Source: Amphibacillus sediminis NBRC 103570 (GTDB lineage: Bacteria; Bacillota; Bacilli; Bacillales; Amphibacillaceae). Taken from it: DNA of 64,000 nucleotides. The DNA is taken from the NCBI RefSeq assembly GCF_001552275.1, contig NZ_BCQW01000006.1, positions 1 to 64,000 of the forward strand. The letters run 5' to 3'. Of this stretch, positions 59,147 through 64,000 are shown one piece after another. The stretch's first letter is position 1. Every line of letters begins with the position of its first letter. The notes beneath the pieces were generated by a model. The model did not search any database, was not told where the DNA came from, and worked only from the letters and a program-made list of their open reading frames with translations. The position numbers and the translations under genes are program-made.

Positions 59147-59605
59147 TTAATGAATCGACTTGTTGTTTACAATTGCCTGTTTTAAGCGTCTTTGCATATC
59201 CCCAATCCCTTTTGTCCCTAACAATGGATAGAATAACGGGACATTTGAGTTAAAGGTTCGATCAATAATCTTTTTATGCTTTTGACCAGTTAAGGCTATA
59301 ATTTGATCATATTGATCTAATTTCTTTTGCTTAATTTGATTCATCAATGTTTGATGACTGATCACTAAATGTGTATTATTTGTTCTAAATGTAAGATCAT
59401 AATTCCCTTTTATTATATCATTTTTTGAACAATAACCATACTTAGCTGACAATATTACCCAATCCGTGCAAAACTTCTCTGCGTATGCCCGTGTTAAGTG
59501 GTGTAGTACACCACAATAAGCTTCAGCAACCGTAACTGGACCTTTTGTAGGGTCTTTATCCCATATCTTCTTCTTCCCACAAGGGATAATCGCTAGTTGA
59601 CGCAT
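59147..59605 (-). CDS. DUF6884-type protein
   Basis: Protein of 152 aa. The N-terminal LAIIPCGKKKIWD, followed by AEAYCGVLHHLTRAYAEKF and WVILSAKYGYCSKND, matches the DUF6884 pattern, which is found in phage and genomic-island contexts; the function is unknown. The C-terminal part holds KIIDRTF and the helical GIGDMQRRLKQAI. The ATG at 59605 has GGGAGGAAG upstream. It stands alone between repeat-filled gaps and is divergent from ilvD. Confidence 0.72.
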   Translation of the reverse strand: MRQLAIIPCGKKKIWDKDPTKGPVTVAEAYCGVLHHLTRAYAEKFCTDWVILSAKYGYCSKNDIIKGNYDLTFRTNNTHLVISHQTLMNQIKQKKLDQYDQIIALTGQKHKKIIDRTFNSNVPLFYPLLGTKGIGDMQRRLKQAIVNNKSIH

Positions 59606-59722
59606 GATTAATCTTCCTCCCTGTCTATTCTTATTGTCCAAAGATTAGCTTGCGCTAATCATTTTAAGATGTCAACTATCTAAATTAAAGCCCTTCCAAT
59701 CAGGATTTTTTAGTTCGTATTA

Positions 59723-59737
59723 AAAATTCAGAAAATT
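59723..59737 (+). promoter_or_regulatory. Candidate CodY box upstream of ilvD
   Basis: AAAATTCAGAAAATT matches 13 of 15 bases of the CodY consensus AATTTTCWGAAAATT. It lies 14 bp before the -35 box of the putative ilvD promoter, a good position to control branched-chain amino acid synthesis. Confidence 0.6.
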
Positions 59738-59750
59738 TTCACTAAACCTG

Positions 59751-59779
59751 TTGACCAATATAAAATTTGATTGTATGAT
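59751..59779 (+). promoter_or_regulatory. Promoter of ilvD
   Basis: TTGACC (59751-59756), 17-bp spacer, TATGAT (59774-59779). The start would be near 59786, giving a leader of about 250 nt that carries the family B element. Confidence 0.7.
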
Positions 59780-59844
59780 TGTCGACAACTAATAAATTAT
59801 TTTACTATTTAGACAATTAAAAAGCTTTATTTATAAGTATGTCT

Positions 59845-59990
59845 ATTCAAAAATACCGGATTAGCAGTAAGCAGATTGAGACGGCGATGCGTTGATCAAC
59901 GGAACGTATGCTTTTAAATACGTCAGTAGCATAAACGCGAGCCAACAATGAGATATCACGCTTATCATTTGGTCATTTTTGAACATCCTC
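59845..59990 (+). repeat. Family B structured leader element, ilvD copy
   Basis: About 146 bp in the ilvD leader. The outer helix pairs TTCAAAAAT with ATTTTTGAA, then ACCGGAT with ATTTGGT. The first hairpin is CGTTGATCAACG, where the speA copy has CCGAT / ATCGG; the ACGTAT / ATACGT hairpin is identical in both copies. Confidence 0.75.
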
Positions 59991-60036
59991 AATAAAGCGA
60001 TAAAGTCGTGTGATTGTCAAGGAAGGAGCATACAAT

Positions 60037-61704
60037 ATGAGAAGTGATATGATAAAAAAAGGTATGGACAGAGCTCCTCATCGCAGTTTATTGCACGCAA
60101 CTGGGGTAAAAACAAAAGATTTAGATAAACCATTTATTGGTGTTTGTAACTCATATGTTGATATTATTCCAGGTCACAAGCATCTTAATAAGTTTGCTGA
60201 AGTTGTTAAAGAAGCTATTCGTGAAGCTGGAGGAATCCCCTTCGAGTTTAATACAATTGGCGTGGATGATGGGATTGCTATGGGGCATATTGGCATGCGG
60301 TACTCTTTGCCAAGTCGTGAAATTATTGCAGACAGTGCAGAAACCGTCATTAATGCCCATTGGTTCGACGGTGTCTTCTATATTCCTAACTGTGACAAGA
60401 TTACACCAGGAATGCTAATGGCTTCGGTTAGAACGAATGTCCCTTCTGTATTTGTATCAGGAGGTCCAATGGAAGGTGGCGTGTCACCCACTGGCGAACA
60501 CCTTTCTCTTGTATCGATGTTTGAAGGTGTGGGTGCTGTAAGTTCAGGAAAAATGACTGAAGCAGAATTAAAAGAATTGGAAACACTAGCCTGTCCAACC
60601 TGCGGCTCATGCTCAGGAATGTTTACCGCCAATTCTATGAACTCACTTATGGAAATGCTAGGGATGACAGTGCCCGGTAACGGCACCATTGTTGCAACTT
60701 CTGATGAACGTCATGATTTAATCTATCAAGCAGCACACCATCTGATGGACCTAATCAAAAACGATATTAAACCGAGAGACATTATTACCAAAGATACAAT
60801 CGATGATGCCTTTGCTTTAGATATGGCTATGGGTGGTTCAACCAATACGGTTCTTCATACCTTGGCAATTGCTAATGAAGCCGGTATTGATTACGATCTA
60901 AAACGCATTAATGAGGTCGCCGAACGCATCCCCTATTTAGCAAAAATAAGCCCTGCTTCAGACTATACGATGCATGATGTCCATTTAGCAGGCGGTGTTA
61001 GTGCAATTATCCGTGAATTATGCCGTTTGGATGGAGCGATCCATCGAGATCGGATCACGATTACTGGCAAAAGTATCTATGAAAATGTGAAAGACCATAA
61101 AATTCTAAATGAGGCTGTTATACGGCCAATCGAAAATCCATATAGCCCAGTTGGAGGATTATCGATTCTACACGGGAACTTAGCTCCTAATGGTGCTGTC
61201 ATTAAAGTCGGTGCTGTCGATCCTTCGATCAAACGTTTTGTCGGGAAAGCGATCGTATTCGATTCACAGGATGAAGCTCAGGCAGGTATCAATGATGGGA
61301 CTGTAAAATCTGGTGATGTAGTTGTGATTCGCTATGAAGGACCAAAAGGCGGACCAGGGATGCCAGAAATGCTGGCTCCTACAGCTGCTATTGCCGGAAG
61401 AGGCTTAGATAAAGAGGTTGCCTTAATCACAGATGGCCGTTTTTCAGGCGCATCACGAGGGATCTCAATTGGGCATATCTCGCCTGAGGCTGCTGAAGGT
61501 GGTCCAATTGCTTTAATTGAATCAGGTGATGAAATTATTATTGACCTCCCTGCTCGTACCATAGAGCTAGCTGTCAGTGATCAAGAATTAGCAAAACGAA
61601 AAGCAAACTGGGTTAAACCAGAACCAAAAATTACAACGGGCTACTTAGGAAAATATGCTAAGCTTGTTACTTCAGCTAACACGGGTGGCATAATGAAATT
61701 CTAA
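60037..61704 (+). CDS. ilvD: Dihydroxy-acid dehydratase
   Basis: Iron-sulfur dehydratase of 555 aa that makes the 2-oxoacid precursors of isoleucine and valine. Motifs are [17 protein letters not shown] (start), the cluster cysteine regions [16 protein letters not shown] (about 109-124) and [18 protein letters not shown] (about 186-203), and the C-terminal [10 protein letters not shown]. The ATG at 60037 has GGAAGGAG upstream; an earlier GTG has none. A CodY box and a structured leader precede it, and a T-box region follows before ilvB. Confidence 0.97.
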   Translation: MRSDMIKKGMDRAPHRSLLHATGVKTKDLDKPFIGVCNSYVDIIPGHKHLNKFAEVVKEAIREAGGIPFEFNTIGVDDGIAMGHIGMRYSLPSREIIADSAETVINAHWFDGVFYIPNCDKITPGMLMASVRTNVPSVFVSGGPMEGGVSPTGEHLSLVSMFEGVGAVSSGKMTEAELKELETLACPTCGSCSGMFTANSMNSLMEMLGMTVPGNGTIVATSDERHDLIYQAAHHLMDLIKNDIKPRDIITKDTIDDAFALDMAMGGSTNTVLHTLAIANEAGIDYDLKRINEVAERIPYLAKISPASDYTMHDVHLAGGVSAIIRELCRLDGAIHRDRITITGKSIYENVKDHKILNEAVIRPIENPYSPVGGLSILHGNLAPNGAVIKVGAVDPSIKRFVGKAIVFDSQDEAQAGINDGTVKSGDVVVIRYEGPKGGPGMPEMLAPTAAIAGRGLDKEVALITDGRFSGASRGISIGHISPEAAEGGPIALIESGDEIIIDLPARTIELAVSDQELAKRKANWVKPEPKITTGYLGKYAKLVTSANTGGIMKF

Positions 61705-61737
61705 AAAATAAATATTAGAAACACAATGATAAGAACA

Positions 61738-62032
61738 AAGGAATAAAACCTAGTGTATTAACAGAGAGCCGGGGTTGCTGGAAGCCCGGAAATACACTTT
61801 ATTCTGACATCGTCTTGGAGTTACTGAGTTGAACGGATCACATCCCTTTAGATTCAGTCGGGTCAATCCGTACTGACCCGTTACCAAATTGAGCCAATCT
61901 TTGGCTTATTGAGGTTACATTCGTAAGAGTGTAATAAATCAAGGTGGTACCGTGAAAAGCATAAGATCTTTTCTCCCTTGCAATCCTGTAATCATTCATT
62001 ACAGGTTATTCGTGGAGAATTGATCTTTTTTA
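61738..62032 (+). promoter_or_regulatory. T-box leader of ilvB-ilvN
   Basis: Conserved parts: the AGAGAGCCGGGG...CCGG apical stem (about 61765-61792), TTGGAG (61815), the T-box sequence AAGGTGGTACCGTG at 61941-61954, and a terminator from AAGATCTTTTCTCC to GGAGAATTGATC with a T run (61963-62032). ATC at 61809-61811 occupies the position expected for the specifier, which suggests tRNA-Ile; UGGU in the T-box is compatible with an A73 discriminator base. The specifier call is less sure than the T-box itself. Confidence 0.88.
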
Positions 62033-62144
62033 TTAGCTTTAAAATCAATGATTGACATGTGATCATCATCGATTGCTAACTTTCACTATAAATCTGATCT
62101 ATTGGATTAACTTTGACTAATAACTAAAACAGGAGGAATTGATT

Positions 62145-63869
62145 ATGGTAAAGTCAAAAGAAGAACAAAGTAGAACCATTACCCACCCACCAAAAACAGG
62201 GGCTGATTTGCTCATTGAGGCACTGCGTGATGCTGGCGTCGATACCTTATTTGGCTATCCAGGTGGAGCAGTCTTACCTATTTTTGATGCCCTATATAAG
62301 AAAAAGAGTTACTTTAATCAGGTCTTAGCACGTCATGAGCAGGGCTCCATTCATGCAGCTGAAGGTTATGCCCGCGTTTCTGGTAAACCCGGTGTTGTTA
62401 TTGCTACGTCGGGCCCTGGCGCAACCAACCTTGTTACTGGAATTGCTGATGCAATGATTGATTCTTTACCATTAGTCATCTTCACAGGACAAGTGGCTCA
62501 AAATGTAATTGGAACTGATGCATTTCAAGAAGCTGATATTATTGGGATCACGACACCCATTACTAAACATTGTTATCAGCTTCGTAAGATCAGCGACTTA
62601 CCAAGGGTTGTCAAAGAGGCCTTCCACATTGCAACAACTGGACGTCAAGGTCCAGTGCTGATTGACATTCCAAAAGATATCGCAGCTAATCCTTGTGCTG
62701 ATTCATATGATAGTAGCTTTGAACTACCAGGCTACCAGCCAACGATAAAGCCAAATCCGTTACAGGTAAAAAAGCTAAAAGAAGCCCTTCTCGCATCTAA
62801 CAAACCGGTAATTTTAGCTGGTGCAGGTGTCCAATTTGCGCAAGCCTCTGAGCAACTGATTCAATTTGCAGAGAAACACCAAATTCCTGTGGTCAATACG
62901 TTGTTAGGATTAGGCACCTTTCCTGGTGAACATGAGCTATTCCTTGGGATGGGTGGTATGCATGGAACGTACGCCGCTAATATGGCACTTTATGAAACAG
63001 ACATGTTAATAAGTATCGGCGCACGCTTTGATGATCGTCTAACAGGAAACCTTGAGCACTTTGCTCCTTCTGCTATTGTAGCACATATTGATATTGACCC
63101 TGCTGAGATTGGAAAGAATGTTAACACACATATTCCCGTTGTCAGTGATGCTAAGTTTGCATTAGAAGAAATGCTCGATCAAATTGAAGAGACACCTGAC
63201 TTTTCTGACTGGCGCACACATGTCTTTGCCAATAAGCACGATTATCCGCTTTGGTATAACCAACCTAAAGATGCCATGATCGGCCAATGGGTGACCGAAC
63301 AGATTTATCAAGAAACCAAAGGCAATGCGATTGTAACCACCGACGTTGGTCAACATCAAATGTGGGCAGCTCAATATTATAAATTTAGTCAGCCAAATCG
63401 CTGGGTGACTTCAGGTGGACTAGGAACGATGGGTTTTGGTTTTCCAGCAGCAATCGGCGCTCAATTAGCCGCACCAAATGATACAGTTGTGGCAGTAGTC
63501 GGCGATGGTGGTTTTCAAATGACCCTACAAGAATTATCGATCCTACAGGAGCGTCAACTACCGGTTAAGATCGTTATTGTCAACAATGCTGCCTTAGGAA
63601 TGGTACGTCAATGGCAGGAAAAATTTTATTCCGAACGCTTTTCTGAATCTATTTTCAGTATTCAACCCGATTTTGTTAAGCTTGCAGCGGCTTATCAAAT
63701 TAAAGGAGTAAAAATCGAAAGCCCTGAGGAATTTAGTCAACAGCTTCCAGAATTGATTGCCTACAATGGACCAGTATTAATTGACGCACGCGTCCTACAA
63801 CAGGAAAATGTCTATCCAATGATTGCTCCAGGTAAAGGCGTCCATGAAATGATAGGAGTGAAACCATGA
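62145..63869 (+). CDS. ilvB: Acetolactate synthase large subunit
   Basis: Thiamine-diphosphate enzyme of 574 aa catalysing the first common step of branched-chain amino acid synthesis. It shows the N-terminal [20 protein letters not shown] (about residues 31-50), catalytic Glu in [16 protein letters not shown], and the ThDP motif [13 protein letters not shown]...NNAALGMV (about 448-480). The ATG at 62145 has AGGAGG 8 nt upstream. It is under T-box control and overlaps ilvN by 4 nt (ATGA). Confidence 0.97.
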   Translation: MVKSKEEQSRTITHPPKTGADLLIEALRDAGVDTLFGYPGGAVLPIFDALYKKKSYFNQVLARHEQGSIHAAEGYARVSGKPGVVIATSGPGATNLVTGIADAMIDSLPLVIFTGQVAQNVIGTDAFQEADIIGITTPITKHCYQLRKISDLPRVVKEAFHIATTGRQGPVLIDIPKDIAANPCADSYDSSFELPGYQPTIKPNPLQVKKLKEALLASNKPVILAGAGVQFAQASEQLIQFAEKHQIPVVNTLLGLGTFPGEHELFLGMGGMHGTYAANMALYETDMLISIGARFDDRLTGNLEHFAPSAIVAHIDIDPAEIGKNVNTHIPVVSDAKFALEEMLDQIEETPDFSDWRTHVFANKHDYPLWYNQPKDAMIGQWVTEQIYQETKGNAIVTTDVGQHQMWAAQYYKFSQPNRWVTSGGLGTMGFGFPAAIGAQLAAPNDTVVAVVGDGGFQMTLQELSILQERQLPVKIVIVNNAALGMVRQWQEKFYSERFSESIFSIQPDFVKLAAAYQIKGVKIESPEEFSQQLPELIAYNGPVLIDARVLQQENVYPMIAPGKGVHEMIGVKP

Positions 63870-64000
63870 AGCGAATTATAACAGCAAAGGTTAGAAATCG
63901 TAGTGGCGTATTAAACCGAATCACTGGCTTACTTCAAAAACGTCAATTTAACATCGAAAGTATATCTGTAGGTAGAACCGCATCAGAAGGAATCTCGCGA
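63866..64000 (+). CDS. ilvN: Acetolactate synthase small subunit, partial
   Basis: The first 45 codons of the regulatory subunit, cut by the window edge. The visible [19 protein letters not shown] then [16 protein letters not shown] is the ACT domain that binds valine for feedback inhibition. It overlaps the ilvB stop (ATGA), with AGGAGTG in front. The rest should lie beyond 64000. Confidence 0.93.
   Translation, partial: MKRIITAKVRNRSGVLNRITGLLQKRQFNIESISVGRTASEGISR

Overview
The window is AT-rich DNA from a spore-forming, low-GC Gram-positive bacterium of the Bacillaceae. The evidence is long blocks of gene order shared with Bacillus subtilis: ylbB-ylbL, yktA-yktC with speA-pdh-ykyA-def-rpoY-rnjA-ktrC, and patA-ykyB-cbpB-dapH-dapL. 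Sporulation genes are present (ylbJ, a Spo0E-like phosphatase, spoVAC-AD-AEb with a YhcN-type lipoprotein). Ribosome binding sites are strong AGGAGG types, and GTG and TTG starts are common. The species was not identified. No rRNA or tRNA gene and no intact transposase was found.

Layout. 1-11 kb: the ylb block (sepM/ylbL, ylbJ, coaD, rsmD, ylbG, ylbF, ylbD, a CAP-domain gene, a CBS-domain gene), an AI-2E family transporter and ylaN, heavily interrupted by intergenic repeats. 11-18.4 kb: an ABC transporter with a large FtsX-type permease, then a manganese importer (mntABCD) behind a convincing MntR operator. 18.5-35.5 kb: small housekeeping genes, suhB, yktB, yktA, arginine decarboxylase, a polysaccharide deacetylase, the pyruvate dehydrogenase operon (its E2 has a duplicated lipoyl domain), ykyA, deformylase, rpoY-rnjA and ktrC. 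36-46 kb: a heterodimeric multidrug ABC exporter, a DUF998 membrane protein, and dapL and dapH separated by an orphan type I-C CRISPR array. 46.5-55 kb: patA, a Spo0E-like gene, a signal peptidase / zinc-ribbon / HtrA-like protease / lipoprotein cluster, a nitroreductase and a compact spoVA operon. 55.8-64 kb: an oxidoreductase, an M3 oligopeptidase, a DUF6884 protein, and ilvD-[T-box]-ilvB-ilvN, with ilvN cut by the window edge.

The most unusual content is non-coding. Family A is an element of about 250 bp with nine copies (six near full length) that folds as a closed multi-helix structure. Family B is a structured element of about 145 bp, placed in the apparent 5' leaders of speA and ilvD, with compensatory changes in its helices. 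Family C is a third repeat that tends to sit beside family A. The CRISPR array keeps its leader, a leader palindrome and a good promoter. It has no cas genes here and points straight into dapL with no visible terminator, so dapL may be expressed from the pre-crRNA promoter.

Start codons were chosen by Shine-Dalgarno spacing and family length. All family calls come from reading motifs, not from database searches.
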